Source: Sinorhizobium garamanticum
GTDB lineage: Bacteria > Pseudomonadota > Alphaproteobacteria > Rhizobiales > Rhizobiaceae
Direction: 5' to 3'
Length of the DNA: 64,000 nt
Assembly: GCF_029892065.1 (NCBI RefSeq)
Contig: NZ_CP120374.1
Span: 1,364,001-1,428,000 of the forward strand
In this document: in pieces, positions 1 through 8,558 of the stretch
How the letters are laid out: each line of letters opens with the position of its first letter
How positions within the stretch are numbered: the stretch's first letter is position 1
Program-made: the position numbers and the translations under genes
Notes under the pieces: generated by a model
The model's database searches: none
Seen by the model: the letters and a program-made list of their open reading frames with translations, nothing else
Told to the model about the DNA's origin: nothing

Positions 1-2
1 TG

Positions 3-1103
3 CGCGCGACAGCCGAGGCAGGAATTGTCGGCGGGCTTGCCGACTGGTTCGCGGTGACGGCGCTTTTTCGGCACCCGTTGGGCATTCCCATCCCGCACAC
101 GGCCATCATCCCGAACAGCAAGGAGCGCATCGGGCAGACCCTTGGCCGTTTCATCGAACGCCACTTCCTGACTCAGGATGTGCTGCTGAAGAAGCTCAGG
201 AGCGCCAACGCGGCGCAGCGCTTTGCGACATGGCTGTCGACCCCGGAGACTGCACCGGTCATCGCAAACGCCGTCGTCGCAGCGATGCCCTACCTCGTTC
301 GCTCTCTTGATAGTCACGACCTGCGCGAGTTCGTCCGACGCACGCTCGGCAAGCAGCTCCGCCAAACCGATATCGCGCCCGTCATGGGCCGCGTGATCCA
401 CATGGTTACCGCGAGCGGCGAGGCGGATGTCCTGTTCGAGCGCGTTCTGGGTGTCGCCGCAGAATGGCTCGAAGACAACCGGGACCAGATCTACGGGCTG
501 GTCCAGCAACGCAGTCGCTGGTGGATCCCGAAGACCATAAACCGGAAAATTGCCGACGCAATCATCACCGGCTGTGCCGATCTCCTCAATGACCTCAGAG
601 AGCCGGAGAGCGAGGTGCGATTGAAGTTTCGTGAGGCACTCGCGCATCTGATAAATGAGCTCATCAATTCTCCGGAGCAGCGCAAGCAGATCAACGCGTC
701 CAAGAATCGCATCCTCGAACATCCGGATGTTCAGGCCTGGGTCGCGGCCGTGTGGCAAGAGACCTCGCGGGTCATGCTCGAAGACCTGTCGCAGCCGACG
801 TCGAAAGCGCGCGCGGCGGTTGAGAAGATCTGCATGCTCATCGGCCGGGCGCTTGCGACTGACGAGGCGATGCTGAAACATATGGACGAGTTTCTGGAGG
901 AACTTGCCGTGTACCTGGTCTCATGGCGTCACGAGATCGGCAAGTTTGTGACGGAAGTGGTCAGAAGCTGGGACAGTCCGACGCTCGTTGAGCGCCTGGA
1001 ACTCGTCGTCGGCAGCGATCTCCAGTACATCCGGATGAACGGCACCATCGTCGGCGCCCTGGCCGGCAGCCTTATCTTTCTCACCTCTCAATTGATCGGG
1101 TAG
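3..1103 (+). CDS. DUF445 family membrane protein, 5' end outside window
   Basis: The reading frame is already open at the left edge, so the start codon lies outside the window; the first GTG inside it (54) is internal. The visible N-terminal residues AEAGIVGGLADWFAVTALFR and the following IPIPHTAIIP are typical of the DUF445 (YjiN-like) family, membrane-anchored proteins of unknown function. The last ~20 residues are hydrophobic and rich in glycine and alanine, consistent with a C-terminal membrane segment. The middle is a long charged helical region. It is followed by a RIME-like repeat. The family call is secure; the function is unknown. Confidence 0.85.
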   Translation, partial: RATAEAGIVGGLADWFAVTALFRHPLGIPIPHTAIIPNSKERIGQTLGRFIERHFLTQDVLLKKLRSANAAQRFATWLSTPETAPVIANAVVAAMPYLVRSLDSHDLREFVRRTLGKQLRQTDIAPVMGRVIHMVTASGEADVLFERVLGVAAEWLEDNRDQIYGLVQQRSRWWIPKTINRKIADAIITGCADLLNDLREPESEVRLKFREALAHLINELINSPEQRKQINASKNRILEHPDVQAWVAAVWQETSRVMLEDLSQPTSKARAAVEKICMLIGRALATDEAMLKHMDEFLEELAVYLVSWRHEIGKFVTEVVRSWDSPTLVERLELVVGSDLQYIRMNGTIVGALAGSLIFLTSQLIG

Positions 1104-1129
1104 CCGCGTTCTTCGTGCGGAGCGGCTAC

Positions 1130-1231
1130 TGCATGATTCCTTAAATCGGAATCGATTTAAGGACAAAATCATGCAGCAAATCAAAGTGCTACAGCGACCT
1201 TTGCGCGTCCGATTGGACGCGCGGCGCTGTA
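1130..1231 (+). repeat. RIME-like intergenic mosaic repeat, full length
   Basis: Two hairpins in series. The first is built on TGCATGATT...AATCATGCA with an inner CTTAAATCG/CGATTTAAG pair. The second is built on CTACAGCG...CGCTGTA with an inner GCGCGTCC/GGACGCGC pair. They are joined by a short spacer reading AATCAAAGTG. The same architecture recurs more than ten times in this window in both orientations, which matches the rhizobial RIME1 elements. Confidence 0.85.
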
Positions 1232-1334
1232 TGCCCCTTCGACTGTAGTTATACTGTCATGCTCTCGGACTATATGACCGCAAGGCGAGCCCATGTGGGC
1301 CGGAAATACCCGAGACACGAAGAGCAGACGACCA

Positions 1335-1856
1335 ATGCCAAGCAGAAATTATGCCCAGATCATCCATCGCGCACGTGGGCGAGTGCGCATCAGGATCCCG
1401 GCACGGCGACATCACGCATCGTATTTCGACGAACTTCGGACCAATCTCCTGGCCTGCGAAGGCATTGTTGCCGTCCAGGTCAATCCACTCACCGCAACTG
1501 TTCTGATCGAGCACGACGAATCGTGTGACCTGACTAGCCTGGACCACCTGCTTTCCGGGCTCGATCGCGCAAACGCCCGACGTGAACCCCTCTGCGAGCG
1601 CCAGCCGCTGCCGCCTGTCGCGCGGATCGATGCCCACGTTCGCACGCTGTCGGGAGGCGAGATGGATCTCGGCTCGCTGATCGTGAAAGTCGCGCTCGCG
1701 TTAATCTCGCGCCAACCGGGCGGTCTGATCGTTGAGCTGGGTGTCGAGGCTGCAACGCGCTCTGCCCTTTGGCTCGCCACCCCTGCAGCCCGGCCGGTCG
1801 CTCCGGCTGGCCCCGAAATTGCGGAGCAACGGCACGCCCTTCCCGCAGCGGCGTAA
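1335..1856 (+). CDS. small HMA-like domain protein
   Basis: The protein has 173 residues from the ATG at 1335; upstream starts are possible and no strong ribosome binding site is visible. Its N-terminal half (RGRVRIRIPARRHH, then VQVNPLTATVLIEHD) resembles the N-terminal domain of the P-type ATPase on the opposite strand (GRVRLHIDA..., NPLTGNLLVHYD). This is the ferredoxin-like fold of heavy-metal-associated (HMA2-type) domains. No CxxC metal motif is visible. The C-terminal third is hydrophobic, then rich in alanine and proline. It converges on the ATPase gene with only about 30 bp between stops. A role in metal handling or in partnering the ATPase is inference. Confidence 0.6.
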   Translation: MPSRNYAQIIHRARGRVRIRIPARRHHASYFDELRTNLLACEGIVAVQVNPLTATVLIEHDESCDLTSLDHLLSGLDRANARREPLCERQPLPPVARIDAHVRTLSGGEMDLGSLIVKVALALISRQPGGLIVELGVEAATRSALWLATPAARPVAPAGPEIAEQRHALPAAA

Positions 1857-1886
1857 TTGTTCGATCCACCACATCAATAGTGCCGC

Positions 1887-1931
1887 CTACAGCGTCCTTT
1901 GCGCGTCTGGTAAGACGCGCTGCGCTGTAGG
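1887..1931 (+). repeat. half RIME-like repeat (second hairpin only)
   Basis: CTACAGCGTCC...CGCTGTAG arms form a single hairpin matching the second half of the full repeats. It overlaps the 3' end of the P-type ATPase gene: the last ~15 codons and the stop codon of the ATPase lie inside this palindrome. Confidence 0.75.
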
Positions 1932-4900
1932 TTCCATCGATGACCGCGCGAAGGTGAGCGGCGCACTTGCATGGCTTGTGCTGGCCCTGAGGGCCGATTT
2001 GCGCGCCTCGGCGATCGCAAATGGGAGTGTTCCGCCGGCGAGCATGATGCCTGCATCAAGGATCCCGAGCGGGGCCAGGCCGAGCAGTCTGCGTATGCCG
2101 GGCACGAACAAGGCGGCCGACTGCGCCGCCACCGAACCGGCCAGAATGCCTGTGAGTGCCGGATTGGCGGGGCTGGATCCGCGATCGAAAACACTGCGAG
2201 TAGACGAGCGGCAGGTGATCGCATGGAGCAGTTGGGCCATCACCAGACTGCCGAAGGTCATGGTCCGCACGATCGGCGAAGCAGTCCCATAGCGCATCGC
2301 GCCGTAGAGTCCTGCCGCCATGGCGCCTGAGCCAAGGAGCGCCGCCTCGCTGGTGAGCGAGCCGAGATTCTGGACTCCAGGCAGGGCCTTGTCCGCGACC
2401 AGGGGCCCGTCCTGCATTCCGGCGGCTTCCGGAGGCTCCATGGCGAGACCGAGTCCCGGCAGCACGTCGGAGATCAAATTGATCCACAGGAGTTGCATCG
2501 GCGAGAGGACCTCGCCAAGGCCCACGGCCATGCCACACAGCATGACGAGGACCTCGCTGAAATTCGTGCTGAAGAGATAGTGTATCGCCTTGCGGATATT
2601 CGTGAAGGTGGTGCGGCCTCTCTCGATTGCCGGAACGAGCCCGCCCAGATCATCCGTGGCGAGATAGACGTCCGCAGTCTCGCGTGCCGCTGCGTACGGG
2701 TCCCGACCCAAAGCGATGCCGACATCGGCAGCGCGGAGCGCCGGACTGTCGTTGATGCCATCGCCGATCATCGCCACCGTAGCTCCCGATTGCTGCAGGG
2801 CGCGAATGATCTTGAGCTTCTGCGCGGGGCTGACGCGGGAGAAGGCCTGCGCCCGGCGCGCCGCAACCGCCAGCTCGGCCTCCGTCATGCGGTCAACCTC
2901 GACGGCGTCGACAATTTCAATGTCTCCCGTCCCGTTCAGGCCGACCTTTTGGGCGACGGCTCGGGCCGTCGCCCGCTGATCGCCGGTCAGAATGATCGTC
3001 TGGAGTCCGGCCCGATGAAGCTCCGCCATCAGCGATTTCAGACCGGGGCGGACGGGATCGGCCAGGCCGGCGAGGCCAACCCATGTCAGTTCCGCAACCG
3101 CGGGTTCCTCTGAACCTTGCGCTTCGTCGTCAACATCGCGATAGGCGAAACCGAGCACCCGCAGCGCTTGGTCTGCCAGTTCTGCGTTGATTTCCTTGAT
3201 CCGGTCGCGACGCTCTGGCGTCAGAGGCCTGCGCCCACCGCCGGCCAACCCCTCCCACCGGCAGCGATCGAGCACTTCGAGAGGGCTGCCTTTCACGGCG
3301 AGAAGCAGGCGACCGTCCTTGGCATGCGCGCTCGCCATAAAACGGTACGTTTCGGTGCGTTGCTGCAGGGACACCTTCGGGAACCCTCGACGCAATGCAG
3401 CAACATCCATGTCACTGTCGATCGCCGCTTGGACGAGCGCCTTCTCGGTCGCTGAACCGTTTGGGATGCTGTCGCCTTCATGTGCCTCGACCTCCGCCTC
3501 GCTGCAGAGACAGCCGATCGTGAGCAGCCTTCTCAAGCGATCGTCTCCGTTTGGATGCGTCGCGGCATATCCCTGGCCGTCGAGCCGGCTGCCCTCTCGA
3601 GCCTGGTAAATCTGATCTCCACAGGCGGCCACTTCCAGCGACATGCGCCCGAAGGTCAGTGTGCCGGTCTTGTCAAAGCAGACGACTTGCACGGCTGCCA
3701 TCGGTTCCACCGCATCGAGCCGGCGCACGAGAATATTCCGTCGCCTGAGGTCCTCGACACCGAGCGCGAGCGTGGTAGCGGCGAGCACGGGCAGCCCCTC
3801 TGGAACCGCGGCCACGACAACGGACAAGGCCGATCGGGCCGCCTGGTAGAGCGCGAACCCGCGCAACCAGCCGATGCCGACAATGAGGCCGCCTGCATAG
3901 AGCGTCAGCCATCCGAGCTGTCGCCCCAGGTCCCCAAGCTGCCGCTGCATGGGTGTTTGCGGCGCCAAGGTTGCACCGACGAGCTGTTGAACGCTGCCGA
4001 TCTCGGTCCGCGCGCCGGTCGCCACGACAATGGCCGTGCCGCTCCCGCCGGTCACGACCGTGCCGCGGTAGACCATGCTGGTCCGCTCTGCGAGCGGAAG
4101 CGTCGCGGCTACGGGCGCATCGGTTTTGCGGACCGGCATGCTCTCACCGGTCAATCCGGCCTCGCTGATAGTCAATCCGCGTACGGCGGAAAGCCGCGCG
4201 TCGGCCGGCACCACCATGCCGCGCTCCAGCATCAGAACATCGCCCGGCACAAGCGTCTCCGCTGCCACCTCGTGCGGATTGCCATCGCGGATCACTCTCG
4301 CGGCCTGCGGCGCCGGCAGGTTCAGGCTCTGGATGATCCGCTCCGTCCCGGTCTCGGTCCGGTAGCCAATCGCGGCGTTCACTCCCATCACCGCCAAAAT
4401 CGCCCCTACCTCGAGCAAGGCTCCAGTGACGAGAGAGACGACCGCTGCGCCAGCAAGGAGCGCGACGGGTACGCTGTCAAACTGGGCGAGAAAGATGCTG
4501 AAGTTGGAGCGTGTTGGAAGCTCCGGTAGAGCGTTGCTTCCCGCACGCGCCAAGCGCTCGCGAGCCTCGTCTTCGGATAATCCACGTGTACGAGACGTCA
4601 CAAGGTCAGTCGCTACCGCTCCTGCGTCCAGATGGTGCCAGCCCTTTTCGTCACGTGAATCGTCGTCGGACAGCTCGATGCCGGTCTGCAGGAGTTCGAT
4701 GATCCGCCCGATGATCGCCTCGAGTGGCGTGGCGGGATCGTAATGAACGAGCAGATTGCCGGTTAGCGGGTTCGCCGTGGCACCGGAAACGCCGGCAATC
4801 GCGGGGAGAGTACGCTCCAGAAATCTCTGAACATGGTTGCTTTGCAAGAGCGCGTCGATATGAAGACGGACCCGCCCAGGCACGGCGTGCACCAGCCTGA

Positions 4901-5048
4901 CCGGGACAGACGTCGGCGCAACGCCGTCGGCACCGGCCACACCTTGCGACTGATCCTGAAGGTCGCCTTGCCGACGGGATGAGTGGTTGTCGCTGCTCGG
5001 CCCAGGCCCTTCTTGCCCGCGCAGACCACCTGTTGCCATTTGGGGCAT
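1887..5048 (-). CDS. cation-translocating P-type ATPase with N-terminal HMA-like domain
   Basis: The protein has 1053 residues from the ATG at 5048, which is preceded by GAGGGA at good spacing; a TTG seven codons upstream is less likely. In order it shows a basic, polar N-terminus, an HMA2-like domain (about 50-125), a cation-ATPase N-terminal segment, membrane helices, the TGE(S) actuator motif (LTGESMPV), the PEGLP membrane motif, and the phosphorylation site CFDKTGTLT (Asp about 459). TGDQ, the hinge motif GDGINDSPAL (about 761-770) and a C-terminal membrane bundle (LLWINLISD) follow. PEGLP and a long C-terminal bundle suggest a P2-type (Ca2+/Mn2+-like) pump rather than a CPx heavy-metal pump. 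The ion is not determinable. Its C-terminus is encoded by a RIME hairpin. Confidence 0.85.
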   Translation of the reverse strand: MPQMATGGLRGQEGPGPSSDNHSSRRQGDLQDQSQGVAGADGVAPTSVPVRLVHAVPGRVRLHIDALLQSNHVQRFLERTLPAIAGVSGATANPLTGNLLVHYDPATPLEAIIGRIIELLQTGIELSDDDSRDEKGWHHLDAGAVATDLVTSRTRGLSEDEARERLARAGSNALPELPTRSNFSIFLAQFDSVPVALLAGAAVVSLVTGALLEVGAILAVMGVNAAIGYRTETGTERIIQSLNLPAPQAARVIRDGNPHEVAAETLVPGDVLMLERGMVVPADARLSAVRGLTISEAGLTGESMPVRKTDAPVAATLPLAERTSMVYRGTVVTGGSGTAIVVATGARTEIGSVQQLVGATLAPQTPMQRQLGDLGRQLGWLTLYAGGLIVGIGWLRGFALYQAARSALSVVVAAVPEGLPVLAATTLALGVEDLRRRNILVRRLDAVEPMAAVQVVCFDKTGTLTFGRMSLEVAACGDQIYQAREGSRLDGQGYAATHPNGDDRLRRLLTIGCLCSEAEVEAHEGDSIPNGSATEKALVQAAIDSDMDVAALRRGFPKVSLQQRTETYRFMASAHAKDGRLLLAVKGSPLEVLDRCRWEGLAGGGRRPLTPERRDRIKEINAELADQALRVLGFAYRDVDDEAQGSEEPAVAELTWVGLAGLADPVRPGLKSLMAELHRAGLQTIILTGDQRATARAVAQKVGLNGTGDIEIVDAVEVDRMTEAELAVAARRAQAFSRVSPAQKLKIIRALQQSGATVAMIGDGINDSPALRAADVGIALGRDPYAAARETADVYLATDDLGGLVPAIERGRTTFTNIRKAIHYLFSTNFSEVLVMLCGMAVGLGEVLSPMQLLWINLISDVLPGLGLAMEPPEAAGMQDGPLVADKALPGVQNLGSLTSEAALLGSGAMAAGLYGAMRYGTASPIVRTMTFGSLVMAQLLHAITCRSSTRSVFDRGSSPANPALTGILAGSVAAQSAALFVPGIRRLLGLAPLGILDAGIMLAGGTLPFAIAEARKSALRASTSHASAPLTFARSSMEPTAQRVLPDAQRTL

Positions 5049-5072
5049 ACGACTATCCCTCGCCAGCAACTC

Positions 5073-5115
5073 CTACAGCGTTGCGCGTCCTTTCAGACGC
5101 GCAAACGACGCTGTG
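5073..5115 (+). repeat. half RIME-like repeat
   Basis: One CTACAGCG...CGCTGTG hairpin with an inner GCGCGTC/GACGCGC pair lies between the start of the P-type ATPase gene and the end of the DUF5132 gene upstream of it. It sits where a short untranslated linker of the operon would be. Confidence 0.65.
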
Positions 5116-5157
5116 CCGGCGATGTGATGAATACGTGTCTGTTTCTGATTTTCGCCG

Positions 5158-5433
5158 TTACGATGATTTCGCCGCCGGACGTTTAGCGGGCTCGGTCCCA
5201 CCGTTGGGGCCTGCCATTTCGGCGCGCGCTTCAGCCACGAGATCTTCGTAGCCTTCGCCGAGTTCAGCCGCAGCAATTCGGCCCTGATCGTAGGCAACAA
5301 GGCCGGCCTTGATGACGGCTTTGATCATCGGCCTTGCTATGGGAACAATGATCGGCGCGAGCATGAGTGCGCCAACGCCGACGGCAACGCTGGTAAGGAC
5401 GTTACCTTTAAATGCGTCTTCGAGTAAAGCCAT
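5158..5433 (-). CDS. DUF5132 domain small membrane protein
   Basis: The 91-residue protein starts at an ATG with AGGGAG upstream at proper spacing. After a short N-terminal stretch (MALLEDAFKG) it has a glycine- and alanine-rich hydrophobic segment (VAVGVGALMLAPIIVPIARP) and an acidic helix (ELGEGYEDLVAEARAEM), then a lysine- and proline-rich tail. This layout is that of DUF5132 proteins, which are often found beside P-type ATPases and HMA-domain proteins. It is encoded just upstream of, and on the same strand as, the ATPase, so co-transcription is likely despite the 109-bp gap carrying a half repeat. Function unknown; a membrane accessory role is inference. Confidence 0.7.
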   Translation of the reverse strand: MALLEDAFKGNVLTSVAVGVGALMLAPIIVPIARPMIKAVIKAGLVAYDQGRIAAAELGEGYEDLVAEARAEMAGPNGGTEPAKRPAAKSS

Positions 5434-5900
5434 GTTAGGTCTCCCTTTCTGCCCCCTCTAACGCGTCGGTGAAATCGCTGATGAAAAGAGCGTCTCTGTC
5501 GGCATTTCTGCCGAGCCAGCATCAGCTCAATAATCTTGCCCCCCAACGGGACCTTCTCAGCCACAGCGCCCTCAAGTGCATGCGCTGCATGTCATCAAAG
5601 TATCACAATTCGCTCTGTCATGTTCAACTGAAAATCCAAACCCCAGCCGAAATCGGGGCATTCTTGGGCCAAATGGGTGACCTTTATTCGGCGGGTCGGC
5701 GTGTGGCGGGAAGAAGAGCGCGGGTTCAGGCCCAACCTTCGGCGATCATGTCGAATACGAGGTGAAGACGGCCGTCGGTATGCTATTCGTTGTCGATCCC
5801 GCCGTCGAAAGAGCGCTGGAACCGGCAACGGATGTCGCGATCGGCTTGAGCGCACATTGTTCGAGAAACCGCATTTTTAAAGCAAACCAAGGAAAACTTC
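5434..5900. other. intergenic region, no gene seen
   Basis: No open frame here has convincing composition or start context. It must hold the promoters of the minus-strand DUF5132/ATPase unit and of the plus-strand phosphatase gene. No clear promoter hexamers or repeats stand out. Confidence 0.5.
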
Positions 5901-6701
5901 ATGACGTCACACGATCCCTCCGGGCTCGAAGCCCGACTGGCTCTCGCAGAGGCGGTTGCACGCGAGGCAGGCGCCGTCGCGCTCGACTATTTCAACCGGC
6001 GCGAGACGCTGGTCGTCGAGACCAAGCGGGATCCGCAGGATGTCGTCTCGATCGCCGATCGCGAGGTGGAGAATCTCGTCCGAACCCGTTTCGCCGCCGC
6101 CTATCCCGACGATGGCGTGCTCGGCGAGGAATACGGCCTGGAGCAGGGAAGTTCCGGCTTCACCTGGGTCATCGATCCGATCGACGGCACCAGCCCCTTC
6201 CTCAATGGCATGCCGAACTGGTGCGTTTCGATCGCCCTTCTTAATGACGGCGTACCGGTGGTCGGCGTGATCTCGGCGCCCTGCCACGACGAACTTTATG
6301 CAGCAGCACTTGGCCGCGGAGCGCGGCTCAACGGCAAGCTGTTGTCGCTCGACACCTCACGCAGTATTCGCAACGCCGTCACCGGCATCGGCGCCAACAA
6401 TCACGTGACGCCGGCGTTCGTCGGCAAGATGGTCGAGAGGCTGCTTGAAGCCGGCGGCAATTTCGTTCGCAACGGCTCCGGCGCGCTGATGCTCGCCTAT
6501 GTCGCCGCCGGCCGCCTCGTCGGCTATTACGAGCCCTATATGCACGCCTGGGACTGCCTCGCCGGCTACTGCCTCGTCAAGGAAGCGGGCGGCTGGTACC
6601 TGCCCTTCCCCGTCGAGGGCGAGCGCCTGACCAAGGGCGCTGCCGTTCTCGCGGCGGCACCGGGCGCGGTCGATGACCTGAAGAAGGTGGCGGGTCTCTG
6701 A
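5901..6701 (+). CDS. inositol monophosphatase family protein
   Basis: The 266-residue protein has all three metal-site motifs of the Mg2+-dependent, Li+-sensitive phosphatase family: GEE (residues 75-77), DPIDGT (92-97) and HAWDCLAG (215-222, catalytic-site Asp218). Size matches inositol monophosphatases, histidinol-phosphatases of the HisN type, and CysQ. GAAAACTTC before the ATG gives only a weak ribosome binding site. Substrate cannot be told from the sequence, and there are no his or cys genes nearby. It is monocistronic and converges with the MFS gene downstream, with 39 bp between stops. Confidence 0.85.
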   Translation: MTSHDPSGLEARLALAEAVAREAGAVALDYFNRRETLVVETKRDPQDVVSIADREVENLVRTRFAAAYPDDGVLGEEYGLEQGSSGFTWVIDPIDGTSPFLNGMPNWCVSIALLNDGVPVVGVISAPCHDELYAAALGRGARLNGKLLSLDTSRSIRNAVTGIGANNHVTPAFVGKMVERLLEAGGNFVRNGSGALMLAYVAAGRLVGYYEPYMHAWDCLAGYCLVKEAGGWYLPFPVEGERLTKGAAVLAAAPGAVDDLKKVAGL

Positions 6702-6740
6702 ACGGCGCGGCCGCTTCGAGTGTGATGAACCTGCGGATGC

Positions 6741-7913
6741 CTATTGCGCCTCTTGACCATAGAGCTGCGATATCAGGACCGCGGAGATAAAGGTGCCGAA
6801 TGCCAGGATGAGCGAGAAGCGCAACGCGGCACCGCTCCCCTGGCTTTCGATGATGCCCGCATAGAGCAACGGCGCGAGTGCTGAAGCGAAGAACGCCGGC
6901 GCCAGCATCCAGCCCGAAAGCCTGCCATAGGCACTTGGATCGAAGAGTTGCAGCGGCTGGACGCCGCGCACGATGGTAAAAAGCCCGATGCTGAGGCCGT
7001 AGGTCAAGGCAAAGGCGGCCGCACCGAGCGAGTGCCCGCCCCACGCCAATCCTATGGCGAAGGCGAGCGGCAGCCCGGCAGCGGCAATCACGCCAAGGCG
7101 GAAGGAACTCATCTTGCCGCCGAAGGCTACCTCCCAGAGCCTTGCGAGCGACTGGCCGATGCCTCTGAGGGAGGACACGATCACCACAGTCCCGGCAGCA
7201 AGGCCGAGACCGCTGAAGATGCCAAGCATATGGGCGGACAGCCCGGAATTGATGAAGGCCGACAGGGTGCTCATCACCGTGAAGAGGAATGCAGCAGGCC
7301 AGATCCGCGGGCGGCAAGCGCGCTCCGCGCCGATCTCTGCTTGCGCCGCCACGTCTCGCTGATTGCCGCTTGGAAGCATCCAATGGAGAGCCATGCCGAC
7401 CAGCGCCAGAAGGGCATAGACGAAAAGCGCGTGCCGCCACCCGACTGACGCCACGAGCGCGTCCCCGACCGGCCAGAACGCGGCGGAAGATAACCCGCCA
7501 AGCAGGGTAACCTTCGAGATCGATCGCCGCGCCCCAGCGCCGCCGGCTCTCGCGAGCGTCGCGAAGGCAGCCTCGTAAAGCGTCATACGCATGGCGATAC
7601 CGAGCAGCGCCCAGGAAACGTCGTAGAGGAGAAGGCTCTCGGAAAGACCAAGGCCGACGAAGGCCACCGCCATCAGGCCCGAGCCGGTCGTCATGACCGC
7701 GCGACCGCCATGCTTGTCGATCATGTCTCCGACGATACCCGAGACCAGGCCCATGACAACAAGCGCGCCGGAAAAGCCGCTATAGACGAGCGTTAGCGCC
7801 CAGCCGGTGTCCGCCGCGATTGCGGGACCGAAGACACCGATCATGTAGTAGGAGATGCCCCAGCAAAGAAATTGCGAGAGGCTGAGCAGGACGATCGTCC
7901 TGTCGCCGATCAT
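6741..7913 (-). CDS. MFS transporter
   Basis: The 390-residue protein is strongly hydrophobic, with about 12 predicted membrane segments and a central charged loop near residue 190. The N-terminus shows the LSLSQFLCWGISYYMIG first helix and an MFS loop 2-3 element (GDMIDKHGGR). The start ATG overlaps the stop of the upstream acetyltransferase gene by 4 bp (ATGA), so the two are translationally coupled. Pairing with a GNAT acetyltransferase of the phosphinothricin/methionine-sulfoximine type suggests export of, or resistance to, a small amine compound; that is inference. The divergent LysR gene is the likely regulator. Confidence 0.8.
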   Translation of the reverse strand: MIGDRTIVLLSLSQFLCWGISYYMIGVFGPAIAADTGWALTLVYSGFSGALVVMGLVSGIVGDMIDKHGGRAVMTTGSGLMAVAFVGLGLSESLLLYDVSWALLGIAMRMTLYEAAFATLARAGGAGARRSISKVTLLGGLSSAAFWPVGDALVASVGWRHALFVYALLALVGMALHWMLPSGNQRDVAAQAEIGAERACRPRIWPAAFLFTVMSTLSAFINSGLSAHMLGIFSGLGLAAGTVVIVSSLRGIGQSLARLWEVAFGGKMSSFRLGVIAAAGLPLAFAIGLAWGGHSLGAAAFALTYGLSIGLFTIVRGVQPLQLFDPSAYGRLSGWMLAPAFFASALAPLLYAGIIESQGSGAALRFSLILAFGTFISAVLISQLYGQEAQ

Positions 7914-8461
7914 CTGCGCTCACCGGCAATCGTGTCGCCAGGGCCAATCGCACGCTGCATCAGCACAGTATCCAGCCAGCGCTGATGTCTCCAGCCGACG
8001 GCCTTGAGGATACCGACGAGTTCGAAGCCGAGCTTTTCATGAAGTCGTCGGGAGGTGAGATTGGCCGAGTCGCCGATGACTGCCACCATCTGCCGAAATC
8101 CGCGGATCTCCGCTTCATGGATGAGCCCGGCCAGCAAACCGGAGCCGACGCCGCGGCCTTGCGCATCGTCGCGGACATAGACCGAGCTTTCGACGGTTCC
8201 ACGATAGGCGGGACGGGCGCGATAGGCACCGGCATAGGCATAGCCCGCGACCTCTCCTTGCAGCCTGGCCACCAGGTAGGGATAGCCCGCTGCGACCAGC
8301 GCTTCGCGCCGGGCGGCCATCTCCGCTTCCGTCGGCGGCTCAAGTTCGAAACTCGCCGTGCCAAAGCGCACAGCCTTTGCGTAGATCGCGGTGATCGCCG
8401 GAATGTCGCGCAATTCGCATGGCTCGAATGAAATGGCTTCGGGCGAGAATACGGCTGTCAT
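7910..8461 (-). CDS. GNAT N-acetyltransferase, phosphinothricin acetyltransferase-like
   Basis: The protein has 183 residues from the ATG at 8461, chosen for the AGGGACC ribosome binding site just upstream. It contains ISFEPCELRDIPAITAIYA at the N-terminus, the acetyl-CoA loop RDDAQGRGVGSGLL (the Q/R-x-x-G-x-G/A motif), and the C-terminal LHEKLGFELVGILKAVGWRH typical of the Pat/Bar/MddA branch, which acetylates phosphinothricin, methionine sulfoximine or related amino acids. First gene of a two-gene operon with the MFS transporter (4-bp overlap). Substrate is uncertain. Confidence 0.82.
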   Translation of the reverse strand: MTAVFSPEAISFEPCELRDIPAITAIYAKAVRFGTASFELEPPTEAEMAARREALVAAGYPYLVARLQGEVAGYAYAGAYRARPAYRGTVESSVYVRDDAQGRGVGSGLLAGLIHEAEIRGFRQMVAVIGDSANLTSRRLHEKLGFELVGILKAVGWRHQRWLDTVLMQRAIGPGDTIAGERR

Positions 8462-8522
8462 TTCTTGGTCCCTGCATTTTCGAATGACAACGAGAATGCC
8501 CTGGAAGCTGCCTCCAATAAAG

Positions 8523-8548
8523 CTTATGCTTCTCATGCAAAGCATAAG
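8523..8548. promoter_or_regulatory. palindrome in GNAT-MFS/LysR divergent promoter
   Basis: CTTATGCTT and AAGCATAAG are perfect 9-bp arms around an 8-nt spacer, lying in the 97-bp gap between the acetyltransferase start and the LysR start. Position and symmetry fit an operator for the adjacent LysR regulator. It ends 10 bp before the chosen GTG start of the regulator, so it could mediate autorepression. Confidence 0.55.
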
Positions 8549-8558
8549 GAAAACTTTG

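Noticed and set aside
3480..4529. Long open frame antisense to the P-type ATPase
   Set aside because: It mirrors the ATPase codons, shows no family motif and has no ribosome binding site; the ATPase on the other strand is unmistakable.
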